64,000 nt of DNA from contig NZ_CP077769.1 in assembly GCF_020386615.1 (NCBI RefSeq), forward strand, positions 4,836,001-4,900,000. The letters run 5' to 3'. The position numbers and the translations under genes are program-made. The DNA is from Chitinophaga pendula. Its GTDB lineage: Bacteria; Bacteroidota; Bacteroidia; Chitinophagales; Chitinophagaceae. The first letter of the stretch is position 1. Each line of letters starts with the position of its first letter. Positions 27,770 through 36,371 of this stretch are shown here, one piece after another. The notes under the pieces were generated by a model. It ran no database searches. It was not told the DNA's origin and worked only from the letters and a program-made list of their open reading frames with translations.

Positions 27770-28765
27770 TTATTGATTAGTCCAATACGTCGCCACAATA
27801 TGCCTTAAAATGCCCGTATAGGCCTTTACCTGTGCCGGCTGGCTAAAAGCATAAAACTGATCATGTGTCGTATGAAATCCCATGTAAAAGAGCCAGAATC
27901 CCAATGCCAGGTAAGGCACAGCCGATAGTTCGGATTCGCTGACGTCCCGGTATTCACGATATGCATCCAGAAACACACGATACGCCTCATCAGCAGCCTC
28001 ACGGGTCATTCTACCGGTATAGACATCCAACACCAGGTGTTGCCAGAAAGTCATGATGTCGTTGACCAGCCAGCCGTAACCCATAAAGTCAAAATCGAAA
28101 AAAGTAACCTGGTCATTTTCGAAATGAAAATTCTTGGGTAGGAAGTCAAAATGGCAATAGCCTGTTGAAAAATGCGAAGTCGGCAGTTGTGATAGTTTAT
28201 CTTTTATCCTGCCGGCTGTTTCCTGCAACCAGGCATATCCTTCCGGGTCTGCTGTAAAACGGGACGCCAATTGTTCCAGTGGGCCAAAAACAGTCGTCTC
28301 CAGGTCAAAGGTCCATCTTTCTTCCGTCAGCCGGAGATCCGCTGATACATTGTGAAAACGCGCCATTTCATGTCCTAATGCACGGAGTTGATTGTCATGT
28401 AATACCCGCACCACCTGTCCCGGCGCATAGCTGAACAGTACGGCATGTCGCTCTCCCTCTGCTGCCGCCAGCGACAGGATAGCCGTACCCGTAGCGTCCT
28501 GTATCGGATACGACACAGATACCCCGGCCTGCTGCAAGGCCCGCAATAACGCTACTTCAGCTGCTATCTGAGCCTGGCTGCGATGAGAAGACCGGTATAC
28601 CCGCAAGACAAACTGACCCTGCGCCGATCCTATCAGGTAAGTATCCCCCACCCCTCTGACCAGAAATTTACAGTGTACCTCTTCCAGTTGGTATTTTTGG
28701 GCGATCAGCGAAGACAATGCTACGGGGCAAAGCGTAGAATAGGTAGCAGGGAAAACAGTGTTCAT
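27770..28765 (-). CDS. Phosphotransferase enzyme family (APH-like) protein
   Basis: A 331-residue protein with a choline/aminoglycoside-kinase fold. The start MNTVFPATYSTL is chosen; an upstream ATG adds 16 residues overlapping the divergent gene's region. FVLRVYRSSHRSQAQIAAEVALL gives the ATP-lobe lysine and glutamate. The catalytic loop is YCHFDFLPKNFHFEN and the metal site VTFFDFDFMGYGW. Relatives phosphorylate small alcohols such as homoserine or act on proteins; no substrate can be assigned. It is not similar enough to resistance enzymes to predict drug resistance. Confidence 0.78.
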   Translation of the reverse strand: MNTVFPATYSTLCPVALSSLIAQKYQLEEVHCKFLVRGVGDTYLIGSAQGQFVLRVYRSSHRSQAQIAAEVALLRALQQAGVSVSYPIQDATGTAILSLAAAEGERHAVLFSYAPGQVVRVLHDNQLRALGHEMARFHNVSADLRLTEERWTFDLETTVFGPLEQLASRFTADPEGYAWLQETAGRIKDKLSQLPTSHFSTGYCHFDFLPKNFHFENDQVTFFDFDFMGYGWLVNDIMTFWQHLVLDVYTGRMTREAADEAYRVFLDAYREYRDVSESELSAVPYLALGFWLFYMGFHTTHDQFYAFSQPAQVKAYTGILRHIVATYWTNQ

Positions 28766-28801
28766 ACCCCGAAGATACACAATCAATTCATGCAGCTGTT
28801 T

Positions 28802-28809
28802 TATCTTTG
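28802..28809 (+). promoter_or_regulatory. Candidate -7 element for the DHFR-like gene
   Basis: TATCTTTG matches TAnnTTTG and lies 66 bp upstream of the reductase ATG, within the divergent promoter region. The -33 element is not clear. Confidence 0.4.
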
Positions 28810-28875
28810 CCACTGGTTAACTCCCCTTCAACAGACGACCGCAATCACGATAAGAAACATAAAAAATATAGGGAT

Positions 28876-29427
28876 ATGAAAAAGATCATACTGGACCTCG
28901 CTGTCACATTAGATGGGTTTATAGAAGGACCTAATGGAGAAATAGACTGGTGCATCATGGAAGAAGGAGAAGGGAATGACTTCATCCACTTCCTGAACGG
29001 GATCGATACCATCTTCTACGGCAGGGTAAGCTATGATATGTGGGGCAACTGGCAACCGGATGAAACCATGAGTAAGACTATTCGTGAGGCATACGCGATC
29101 ATCCATCAGCAAAAGAAGTACGTATTTTCCTCCACCAGGAAGAGTGACGAAGGCCAGGCGACCTTTATCTCATCAGATATCGCGCGTCACGTGCAGGAAA
29201 TCCGGCAACAACCAGGTAAGGATATCTGGTTATATGGCGGCGGAAAACTCATTCATACGTTTATGAAATTGGGGCTGGTAGATATATTCCGGCTGGCGGT
29301 ACATCCGGTATTACTGGGAGCAGGTAAGCCCTTGTTCAGCGGCATCAAAGAGCGGGTAGGACTGGAACTGGCAAACGTAAAGACCTCCCCGGCAGGTGTA
29401 GCAATGATGACCTACGTCAGAAAATAA
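28876..29427 (+). CDS. Dihydrofolate reductase-like protein (RibD C-terminal family)
   Basis: A 183-residue protein starting MKKIILDLAVTLDGFIEGPNGEIDW, the standard opening of the DHFR-like/RibD C-terminal family. FYGRVSYDMW and YVFSSTRK follow, then DIWLYGGGKLIHTFMKLGLVDIF, the NADPH-binding and hinge region. Members are stand-alone reductases often called YyaP/YwjB-like; true folate activity has not been shown for most. The gene is a single cistron with a stem-loop directly after it. Confidence 0.88.
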   Translation: MKKIILDLAVTLDGFIEGPNGEIDWCIMEEGEGNDFIHFLNGIDTIFYGRVSYDMWGNWQPDETMSKTIREAYAIIHQQKKYVFSSTRKSDEGQATFISSDIARHVQEIRQQPGKDIWLYGGGKLIHTFMKLGLVDIFRLAVHPVLLGAGKPLFSGIKERVGLELANVKTSPAGVAMMTYVRK

Positions 29428-29433
29428 TTAGCG

Positions 29434-29464
29434 GTCTGATCCACTCATTATGAATGGATCAGAC
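29434..29464 (+). terminator. Stem-loop after the DHFR-like gene
   Basis: Perfect 10-bp arms GTCTGATCCA and TGGATCAGAC with an 11-bp loop start 6 bp after the stop codon. No T-tract follows, so termination strength is uncertain. Confidence 0.5.
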
Positions 29465-29658
29465 AAATCAGTCCCCGCCTAATGCGGCCCTCTGTAAGGT
29501 GGCAGACATACACAGGTATTGGTAAGGATATTATAATACCCATCACGCCACCAATCCAGGTAAACATATGTAGCTAATTACAGGTGTTAACAGTGACGAC
29601 AATAGTATTTAGGGGCCATAAGAAGTTACGAATGCCCCGATAAGAACAACTGCCTTTA
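29465..29658. other. Intergenic stretch with a start-less Trp/Cys-rich frame
   Basis: Between two hairpins the minus strand is open from 29577 to a stop at 29479-29481. It reads LDWWRDGYYNILTNTC then VCLPPYRGPH. No ATG, GTG or TTG opens this frame. A neighbouring frame does begin with ATG (MFTWIGGVMG). It could be a decayed small gene or chance; nothing else was seen here. Confidence 0.25.
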
Positions 29659-29695
29659 ACAATAAAAGCCCCGTCTGAGACGAGGCTTTTATTGT
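29659..29695 (-). terminator. Terminator after the ankyrin operon (bidirectional)
   Basis: Perfect 13-bp arms AACAATAAAAGCC and GGCTTTTATTGTT, with an inner CGTC-TGA-GACG stem. It lies 107 bp downstream of the last ankyrin gene and is symmetric enough to work on both strands. Confidence 0.8.
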
Positions 29696-29801
29696 TCGTA
29701 TTGTATTACTGTCCGTTATGATCACTCCTTTTTCTGTATCAGCACACTAAATAAGCGCGCGCTTACCTGCGCGCATACCCTCTTATTCGCCTCCACCAAG
29801 T

Positions 29802-31160
29802 TCATATAGCCAGGATCTTTGCTTTCTCGGTATCAAATTCTCCCTGCGACAAGATACCTGCGTCCAGCAACTCTTTCAGATCCAACAGCGCTTTTTTCTT
29901 ATCCGCCATAGACATGCCTTCATTGGCAGCAGGTGCATTAGCTATAGTGGTCGTGGCGGTCACCGGTTGCGGCGCTTTTTCACCTGGCTTGCTGAATTGC
30001 AGGATCAATGCCGTGATCTCATTAAAGCCTTTTATGTTGGAATAATCGATCGCTTTCTGCTCCTTTACATTGACGATGGTCGTATCTGCACCCTGTTCCA
30101 GCAGGTATTTGACGGTATCCTTCTTTCCATTGGCAGCAGCATAGTGCAACGGGCTATTCCCCGATTCGTCCTGTATGTTAACCTGAGCCCCTTTCTCTAT
30201 CAGCAGTTTGGCCATGCTGAGATGCCCGCTTTTAACAGCTACATGCAGTATGCTCTCCCCACCATACTGGTAATTGCTGTTCAGGTTGAAAGAACGATCC
30301 ATTGCCAGGCTGTTCGTAGATTCCACCCAATCGAGATAGGCATTCATCGACTCATCCGCACCCGATTTGGGCTTGCTGTAGTTCACGTCCAGCCCCATAG
30401 ACAGAAATAGCTCCACGATCTCCTTCTGGTTGTTGGCAGTAGCATACCAGATGGGAGACAGCCCTTCCCGTGAGGTGATGAAGATATCGGCACCTTTGTC
30501 GATCAGCAGTTTGATCAGTGCTCGGTTCGCATCATAACAGGCGATCAGCAACGGACTTTCGCCGGCATGATTGGTATGGTTAGCCTGAGCGCCCTGTTCG
30601 AGCAACAGGGTGACCATGGGTACATTTTCGGAGCGGATCGCAAATATCAGCGGGGTATTGCCCTGCTTGTCGGTCGCTGCTATGTTGGCGCCATGGCCCA
30701 GCAAAAGCGTGGCGATCGCAGTATTACGATGGGCGGCAGCAATAAGCAGGGGCGTTTCTGCATGGTTGTTCTCCTGGTCTATGGCAGCACCTCTCGACAA
30801 CAATGCTTCGACCAGCTCTATCTGTCCATTGAGGGCAGACAGATGCAGCAGGTTGTTGCCATTCAGGTCGTTAACATCGATACGAGCGCCTTGTTCCAGG
30901 AGGTACAGCGCCGTTTGTTTCTGTTTTTGTAGCCCGGCAAAGAATAGCGGGGTCTCCCCCTGGTGATCTTCATAGTCGATCACAGCACCTTTTTCTACCA
31001 GTAACTTTACGAGGTCTAAATAACCACGATGGGCGGCATAATGCAACGCGGTACGGCCTTTTTCATCGGTGTAAGCTACATCGACTTCGTTGTTGGCCAG
31101 CAGCAGTTCTGCTATCTTACGTTTGCCTCCTTCACATGCTACAATGAATGATAATGACAT
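29802..31160 (-). CDS. Ankyrin-repeat protein with C-terminal SHOCT-like domain
   Basis: A 452-residue protein without signal peptide, made of about eleven ankyrin repeats (units such as GRTALHYAAHRGYLDLVKLL and GNSPLHYAAANGKKDTVKYL). One repeat region around residues 255-290 is interrupted by a longer, Ser/Asn-rich insert. After an Ala/Thr-Pro linker (about 395-415), the last 35 residues (KKALLDLKELLDAGILSQGEF) match the SHOCT fold, a short C-terminal helical motif thought to mediate oligomerisation. Ankyrin arrays bind proteins; the partner is unknown. It follows the second ankyrin gene by 17 bp, so they form one operon. Confidence 0.85.
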   Translation of the reverse strand: MSLSFIVACEGGKRKIAELLLANNEVDVAYTDEKGRTALHYAAHRGYLDLVKLLVEKGAVIDYEDHQGETPLFFAGLQKQKQTALYLLEQGARIDVNDLNGNNLLHLSALNGQIELVEALLSRGAAIDQENNHAETPLLIAAAHRNTAIATLLLGHGANIAATDKQGNTPLIFAIRSENVPMVTLLLEQGAQANHTNHAGESPLLIACYDANRALIKLLIDKGADIFITSREGLSPIWYATANNQKEIVELFLSMGLDVNYSKPKSGADESMNAYLDWVESTNSLAMDRSFNLNSNYQYGGESILHVAVKSGHLSMAKLLIEKGAQVNIQDESGNSPLHYAAANGKKDTVKYLLEQGADTTIVNVKEQKAIDYSNIKGFNEITALILQFSKPGEKAPQPVTATTTIANAPAANEGMSMADKKKALLDLKELLDAGILSQGEFDTEKAKILAI

Positions 31161-31177
31161 TTGTTTCTACCAGTTTA

Positions 31178-32371
31178 TTATTTCACAGATAATAACAATT
31201 CGACAGTCTTTGTTTTCAGATTGTCTTGGGCGGCCAGCATCATTGGCGTCTCGTCCTTGTCGTTGGTGATAGTGGCGTCCGCACCGGCTTCCAGCAACAG
31301 CTTGACCTTTTTGTAAGTTTCCTTGGCAACGTTCTGTTCGTAGTTGGAATCGATCCGCGATACCAAGTGAAGAATAGTATTGCCTTCCTCGTCCCGCCCG
31401 TTTATGTCGAACGCGTCTTTCTCCAATACAGCCTTCAAAATATCTGCCGGTTTTTCTGCAATCCACTGAAGGGCAGATTTACTTTTGGAATAATAAGGAG
31501 CGGTCTGTTGCAGATCGGCCCCATCGTCAAGTAGCCTTTTTAACAGGCCGATCTCCCGGGGACTCACATAATTAAGCATCCGCAGATAACCCAGGAAGGG
31601 GCTTTCGCCATCGCTGTTAACCAGGGAGAAGTCCGCCTGCTCATGAGCCGCCAGCAGTTCATACATCTGCGGATCAAGCAGATGTACCAGCGCGTAATAA
31701 AAAGGGGTCTGTCCTTTTTTATCACCTTCATTGGGATGGGCACCTTTTTCAAGCAGCCAGGTCACCATGTCCTTATTGTTACGCTCTACGGCGATGTGTA
31801 AAGCCGTTTTTCCGACGATATTCGGCTCGTTGATAGCTACCCCCGCGTCGAGCAGGATATCAAGATAAGGCATCCGCTTTTCAGGCCGCAGGGCATTGTT
31901 GTTGACCACCTGCGAGAGCAGGTGCTCTTCAGCAGTATTCCGGAAGTCCGTCCGGACTCCAGCAGCTATCAATACACGGATCACCGCCGGGTCTACCCCG
32001 ATCTCAAGCGCGTAACTCAACAGTGTCTGTCCGCTGACTTCATCATTAATATGCTCAAATTTAGGCAGTACTGTAGCCAGGTATTCCAGGAATGCCGGCT
32101 CCGCCTGCTGATAACGCACATTGTTCAGCAGACTCTTGAAGATGCTCTTATCGAACTTTTCATACTCATACACGTCAGTCACAATGCTGCCGTTGCCGAT
32201 CAGCTGATCAAATACAGCGTAAGCTTTGGCATTCAGTATCTGGTCGTATAATTGATACAGGTGATGCTCCTGCAACTCGTCAGGAAGACGTTCGCCGGCG
32301 GTCAACAGTGAATGGGCCTGCTCGAAATCGCGTTTGCTGATGGCTTCTACCAATGGACTTTGTGTAGTCAT
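31178..32371 (-). CDS. Ankyrin-repeat protein
   Basis: A 397-residue protein without signal peptide or membrane segment. The first 90 residues are helical and poorly matched to the repeat consensus. Clear ankyrin units follow: QTLLSYALEIGVDPAVIRVL, GKTALHIAVERNNKDMVTWL, GQTPFYYALVHL, GNTILHLVSRID and ETPMMLAAQDNLKTKTVELL. It is the first gene of the ankyrin pair and lies 184 bp downstream of the structured RNA element. It may be a cytoplasmic scaffold or a binding partner of the second protein. Confidence 0.83.
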   Translation of the reverse strand: MTTQSPLVEAISKRDFEQAHSLLTAGERLPDELQEHHLYQLYDQILNAKAYAVFDQLIGNGSIVTDVYEYEKFDKSIFKSLLNNVRYQQAEPAFLEYLATVLPKFEHINDEVSGQTLLSYALEIGVDPAVIRVLIAAGVRTDFRNTAEEHLLSQVVNNNALRPEKRMPYLDILLDAGVAINEPNIVGKTALHIAVERNNKDMVTWLLEKGAHPNEGDKKGQTPFYYALVHLLDPQMYELLAAHEQADFSLVNSDGESPFLGYLRMLNYVSPREIGLLKRLLDDGADLQQTAPYYSKSKSALQWIAEKPADILKAVLEKDAFDINGRDEEGNTILHLVSRIDSNYEQNVAKETYKKVKLLLEAGADATITNDKDETPMMLAAQDNLKTKTVELLLSVK

Positions 32372-32555
32372 ACCAGTTAAGTTGTTTCGTTGACAATATT
32401 GCTATCCGATCTGTACAGAAAGATCAGTAATTACAGGAATGATGGCAGGCAGGTGTCAATATTGATATGGCGTACATGACTGCTTGCTCCTCACAAGTTT
32501 ACAGGAATTATCCGTATTAACAAATAATATTGTCCCTTGCCGGTAGGACACAAAC

Positions 32556-32665
32556 ACAAAAAAAGCGGCCGCCAGGCCGCTTGCAGTTAGCGCACTAACT
32601 GTTAACTTCTCTCTTTGCGAAAATAAAAACTGAAATGCAGCCATTTGCTAACTGGAAGTTAACAG
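32556..32665 (-). ncRNA. Structured leader RNA or small RNA ahead of the ankyrin genes
   Basis: Read on the minus strand, three nested or adjacent helices end in a U-tract. CUGUUAACUUC (32665-32655) pairs perfectly with GAAGUUAACAG (32609-32599). CAGUUAG and CUAACUG form a hairpin (32601-32584). Directly after it, AAGCGGCC and GGCCGCUU form a GC-rich terminator (32582-32563) followed by seven U. CAGUUAGC at 32654-32647 could alternatively pair with GCUAACUG (32591-32584), so two folds compete. An ATG at 32644 opens a frame (MAAFQFLFSQREK) running through the terminator. It could be an attenuated 5' leader or an independent RNA of about 110 nt. The rest of the gap 32372-32759 shows only an AT-rich promoter region. 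Confidence 0.6.
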
Positions 32666-32759
32666 AAAGCAGATTCCCCCCCTCTTCCCATAAAAAATAT
32701 TATATATATATTACATAATTCGCTTAATTTAGCGCTCGTCCATACCACATCATTCTTTC

Positions 32760-34457
32760 ATGAGAAGCCTGTCAACTAGAGTACTTTTTACGGGTCTGCT
32801 GATCCTGCTCATCGTTCACTGCATCCCCGCCTCGTCGAGGTCTGTATTACCGTCTGCACATAATACAGCTCTTTTCAGGCTCACCCCCTTCCGTTATTCC
32901 AATACCTGTGTAAATGATAAAGTGACCTTCCTGATCGATAATACCAATGGCATTACGACCGTGCAGTGGAATTTTGGAGACCCTTCCTCCGGAAATGCGA
33001 ATACTTCTGCCAACATCCGTCCTGAACATACTTATACCGCCACCGGTACTTACACAGTCACGTTGACCGTCAATCGCAATGGCGTACAGGACGTAACAAC
33101 GCAGGATATTACCATCGTAGCGCCCGTACCACACGATTTCGGACCACAGGATATGATACTCTGTGAAGGACAAACGGCCGTATTGAATGCCCCGGTAGTG
33201 CCGGGTGCTACCTACCTGTGGCAGGACAGTTCTACAGGTCCCAGCATTGTCGTAGATACCACTACTACTTATAAAGTGAAGATCAATGGATGCCTGGTTC
33301 CCGACTCCGTGAATGCCTTCTTTACACCTATTCCCAAGCTGGACCTGGGAGATGACCATACATTGTGCCTGGGAGAAAGCATACGGCTGGATGCTACTTC
33401 GCAAAACAGCACCTATCAATGGAATACAGGCGAAACTACCTCTACCATTGTCGTAACCAAAAGCGGATATTACGAGGTGCAGGTAAATGCCGCGGGTTGC
33501 GGTACCTATACGGATGCCGTGACAATCAATATCGCCGGCGGCCCCTATCCACCTTTCAGCCTAGGACCGGATACCCTACTATGCCCCGGTGAATCAGTAA
33601 CACTCTCCCCCAATGTACCTGGCGCTACCCGCTACACCTGGAGTACCGGATCAAGAGCGCCCAGCGTAACGGTCCGTAACCCCGCCGATGTATGGGTATT
33701 TGTACAGATCGATAATACGTGTGAAGTATTGGATACCATCGGCGTCCGGTTCAATGCGTTGCGTAATATCAACCTGGGTAATGATACCACCATCTGTAAA
33801 GGGGAATTCCTAGTGCTGACAGCCGATTACGGGCAAGGCAGCTATCTGTGGCAGGATGGTTCAGAACAGGCCACGTTTTACGTACGGCAGCAGGGCATTT
33901 ACTACGTGCGGGCGCAGATAGGCCGTTGTATCTCCTCAGATACGATCATGGTACGTTACGACGATACCTTGCGGGTCAACCTAGGCCCCGATACCGTATT
34001 GTGTAAACAGGAAATATTAAGACTATACCCCGCAGGTGCCGGTGGCAACTTTAAATGGCAGGATAGTACTAACGTACCGGTATACACGGTTACACAACCT
34101 GGTATCTATGCATTGGTAGCCAATAATACCTGTGGCCGTGCCGTAGACTCAGTAACAGTACAATATAAGGATTGCGAATGCCAGCTGTATTTACCAACGG
34201 CATTCAGTCCGAACAATGATGGCAAAAATGATCTGTTCCGGCCGGTATACCGATGTCTGCTGGCAGAATACCAGTTAAGTGTCTATAACCGGTGGGGAGA
34301 GCGGGTGTTTTTTACCACCGATCCGCAGCTCGCCTGGACAGGCTATAAAAACGGCAACCCTATCGACATAGGCACCTATGTCTGGATACTGGATTATAAA
34401 AGCGCGGATACCCGTCAGCAAGTACATAAGACCGGTACCGTCACCGTAGTATATTAA
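32760..34457 (+). CDS. T9SS type B sorting-domain protein with PKD and Ig-like repeats
   Basis: A 565-residue secreted protein. The signal peptide covers about residues 1-27. A PKD domain (about 45-125) contains VQWNFGDPSSG and HTYTATGTYTVTLTV. Five beta-sandwich repeats follow, each with the pattern LG-D-LC-GE and a later YxWxxG or YLWQDG, for example LDLGDDHTLCLGESIRLDA and INLGNDTTICKGEFLVLTA. The C-terminal domain (about 475-565) has LPTAFSPNNDGKNDLFRP and YNRWGERVFFT, the gliding-motility-associated/type B sorting signal for the type IX secretion system. It is therefore likely a surface or secreted adhesin-like protein. Confidence 0.9.
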   Translation: MRSLSTRVLFTGLLILLIVHCIPASSRSVLPSAHNTALFRLTPFRYSNTCVNDKVTFLIDNTNGITTVQWNFGDPSSGNANTSANIRPEHTYTATGTYTVTLTVNRNGVQDVTTQDITIVAPVPHDFGPQDMILCEGQTAVLNAPVVPGATYLWQDSSTGPSIVVDTTTTYKVKINGCLVPDSVNAFFTPIPKLDLGDDHTLCLGESIRLDATSQNSTYQWNTGETTSTIVVTKSGYYEVQVNAAGCGTYTDAVTINIAGGPYPPFSLGPDTLLCPGESVTLSPNVPGATRYTWSTGSRAPSVTVRNPADVWVFVQIDNTCEVLDTIGVRFNALRNINLGNDTTICKGEFLVLTADYGQGSYLWQDGSEQATFYVRQQGIYYVRAQIGRCISSDTIMVRYDDTLRVNLGPDTVLCKQEILRLYPAGAGGNFKWQDSTNVPVYTVTQPGIYALVANNTCGRAVDSVTVQYKDCECQLYLPTAFSPNNDGKNDLFRPVYRCLLAEYQLSVYNRWGERVFFTTDPQLAWTGYKNGNPIDIGTYVWILDYKSADTRQQVHKTGTVTVVY

Positions 34458-34477
34458 TATCGGAGTACGCCGGATGT

Positions 34478-35416
34478 CTACCGGGCAAAGTCATGGAATT
34501 TAGCGATAAAAGCGGCAGTTTCCCGTTTCTTGAAAGCCACATCCCAGGTACCGCTGTAAGTCACCAGCGAGGGGATGAGCAGACCACCGTGTTTGGTCAT
34601 TTGTACATTCATCTTCACATCAAAGTCGAACAATAATGTCTTGTAAGACAGCGCATATTTACGCCCTACTATCTCGAAGTTTTCCTTGTTGAAATAGGTG
34701 ATCAGCTCGTTGATAACGACATCTGCACGGTCAATGCGGTTCAAATCCTTTTTTGTTTTGGCAGAAAATACATAACAAGCCGTACCAAGGTATTCTTCGG
34801 AAGTGATGGAAAAGTCATAGAAACGCATCACATCCCGGTCGAAGATGGCTACCTTATGCCCAACGATGGGCACACCGCGTACAGGTTTACCAGGATTGAA
34901 GATCAGCTGCTTAAGTTGGGTTTTATGCTTTTCCATGCTGCCGCCTGACTTCTCCGCAGAGTTGCCATAGGCGTCCGTACAAACAGTACCTTTTGTAAAG
35001 AAGAGATTGGCGTATAGTTCAGCAGTATAAAAGTTATAGTTGCCTTTGGCAGTGTAGAAGTTGCCCGTGGTCTGCTCGTCGAGCACTTTCATGGTACGAC
35101 AGTACCCCTCCATGGTTTGCTGGGTACGGCTTTTAAGAGATGCCTGTACTTTACCGCCACGGTCGAATATACGGATATCATTGTCAGCAGTAAACCCCAG
35201 GAGACGCAGATTTTTAAAGGCACGGTAGAAAGTGGTATCATCTTCCACTCTTTTGATGAAACTGTTGATATCGAAGCCAATGCGTTTTGCATTAACAGTT
35301 ACTTCATCCAGGTTAACAGTCATTCCTTTGTAAATAGCGGTGTCCTGTGCAATCAGTTGTAGTTGTAGGAGGCCCAGGCAGGTGCATAGGCCAATGCTTT
35401 TCCATAATTTCTGCAT
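34478..35416 (-). CDS. Exported protein of unknown function
   Basis: A 312-residue protein with signal peptide MQKLWKSIGLCTCLGLLQLQ and cleavage near LIAQD. The early segment GMTVNLDEVTVNAKRIGFDINSFIKRVEDDTTFYRAF resembles the TonB-linked carboxypeptidase-like plug lead-in seen in Bacteroidota, but no barrel follows. The rest is mixed alpha/beta, with many Lys/Tyr, and FDFDVKMNVQMTKHGG near the end. Proteins of this look are common and uncharacterised in the phylum. It is convergent with the T9SS cargo gene (20-bp gap) and is followed on its upstream side by a terminator. Confidence 0.7.
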   Translation of the reverse strand: MQKLWKSIGLCTCLGLLQLQLIAQDTAIYKGMTVNLDEVTVNAKRIGFDINSFIKRVEDDTTFYRAFKNLRLLGFTADNDIRIFDRGGKVQASLKSRTQQTMEGYCRTMKVLDEQTTGNFYTAKGNYNFYTAELYANLFFTKGTVCTDAYGNSAEKSGGSMEKHKTQLKQLIFNPGKPVRGVPIVGHKVAIFDRDVMRFYDFSITSEEYLGTACYVFSAKTKKDLNRIDRADVVINELITYFNKENFEIVGRKYALSYKTLLFDFDVKMNVQMTKHGGLLIPSLVTYSGTWDVAFKKRETAAFIAKFHDFAR

Positions 35417-35461
35417 ATGCGCAAATTATGGATTTTTAGATAGATGTAGGAGAAAAAGGAC

Positions 35462-35489
35462 AGGCCTGCGGTTGTAACACCGCAAGCCC
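35462..35489 (-). terminator. Terminator of the split anti-sigma cassette
   Basis: On the minus strand GGGCTTGCGGT pairs with ACCGCAGGCCT (11 bp with two wobbles, loop GTTACA), then GTCC and TTTTT. It lies 34 bp after the stop of the anti-sigma C-terminal gene. Confidence 0.75.
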
Positions 35490-35523
35490 GTTGATTTTTA
35501 TAGTAAACCGGTGTCGTCAGCGA

Positions 35524-36078
35524 TTAGTCGACTTTTCCGGCTACGTACATCTGATCCAATGTTGGTGCAGGTGCACCACCTTTTTTCTCAAGTGTTACGG
35601 CGAACATCTGAACGTTGGTCGCAGCTCTCATCTTCAGGACAAGTGCTCTGTCACTGCTGATATCGAATACGCCGACGTCAACTGGTTTGCCATCTACGAT
35701 TGCCCACAGTTGATATTGTTTGTCTGCAGCAGGCAACGGTAATTTATTAACATGGAGGTATACTTCGGAAGAGCTGGTATTCCAATATACCGTAGCGGTA
35801 GCATCCGGATGAGGAGCCGTACCAGGCAGGTGTATTGTTTTAGTAGCGGGGTCTGACATAGCGTATACGGATTGCTCCAGTTGTTCAGCCCTTGTACGAT
35901 AGAGTTGTTTCTCTGTCGCCAGGTTCTGGTGCTGGGCATATAGTATGTCATACTTTTCCTTGTAACTATTGTATTTACCGAAGTAGACATAGTTGATGGC
36001 AAGGCTGGCTAGTAGCAGCACAAATGCCGCTATGGCGACCCACTTCCAGGGATTGGGAGGAGCAGATGCTGTTGTCAT
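35524..36078 (-). CDS. Anti-sigma factor, membrane and RskA-like part (split gene copy)
   Basis: A 184-residue protein made of a short cytoplasmic tail, one membrane helix (WVAIAAFVLLLASLAINYVYF, about 13-33), a coiled segment and an anti-sigma-K (RskA) C-terminal domain ending PTLDQMYVAGKVD. It aligns along its length with the last 185 residues of the anti-sigma factor at 37117-38031 (shared VAALVLL/AFVLLL helix, YQLWAIV, VTLEKKGG). It lacks the N-terminal sigma-binding domain, which is encoded by the separate gene 54 bp upstream. Stops occur in the intervening sequence in this frame, so the split is not a simple single frameshift. Confidence 0.85.
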   Translation of the reverse strand: MTTASAPPNPWKWVAIAAFVLLLASLAINYVYFGKYNSYKEKYDILYAQHQNLATEKQLYRTRAEQLEQSVYAMSDPATKTIHLPGTAPHPDATATVYWNTSSSEVYLHVNKLPLPAADKQYQLWAIVDGKPVDVGVFDISSDRALVLKMRAATNVQMFAVTLEKKGGAPAPTLDQMYVAGKVD

Positions 36079-36132
36079 GGTGGATAGTTGTTGTGATTAT
36101 TAACGGTTAGGAAATATGGTTTTAAGGTGCTG

Positions 36133-36360
36133 TCAGGAGACGGACACACGCTGCAGCAAGTTATTCTTAATTCTGATAGGCGGATGGATGGCACTTAGCT
36201 GTATATATCTTTCAATATCCAGTCGGCAGGCTTCTACTTCGGCGGTAAGGGCTGGGGATAATGACATGGCTACTTCGAGCTCGCGGGCGTCTTCCTTAGA
36301 GGCCATGCCAGTGATATACATCTCTATGATACCGGATGATATAAAACGTTCGTCGTTCAC
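36133..36360 (-). CDS. Anti-sigma factor, N-terminal cytoplasmic part (split gene copy)
   Basis: A 75-residue protein, MNDERFISSGIIEMYITG to LLQRVSVS. It matches the first 75 residues of the neighbouring full-length anti-sigma factor (MDIQRYISSGVIENYVTG to PPELKKRI), the helical domain that holds the sigma factor. It has no membrane helix, so unlike its paralogue it would be soluble unless it binds the product of the next gene. It starts 11 bp after the sigma gene, in the normal place for an anti-sigma gene. Confidence 0.8.
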   Translation of the reverse strand: MNDERFISSGIIEMYITGMASKEDARELEVAMSLSPALTAEVEACRLDIERYIQLSAIHPPIRIKNNLLQRVSVS

Positions 36361-36371
36361 TCAGTTTTTGT

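Noticed and set aside
27770..28765. Aminoglycoside resistance gene
   Set aside because: Only the general kinase fold is visible; the family is broad and nothing in the sequence points to drug modification.
32456..32644. A 62-codon minus-strand protein gene upstream of the ankyrin pair
   Set aside because: Its middle is the terminator hairpin and U-tract, so a full-length product is unlikely; at most its first codons could act as a leader peptide.
36079..36132. Single sequencing frameshift as explanation of the split anti-sigma factor
   Set aside because: The upstream frame hits TGA then TAA, and the downstream frame has an in-frame TAA before its ATG, so one indel would not restore a fusion.
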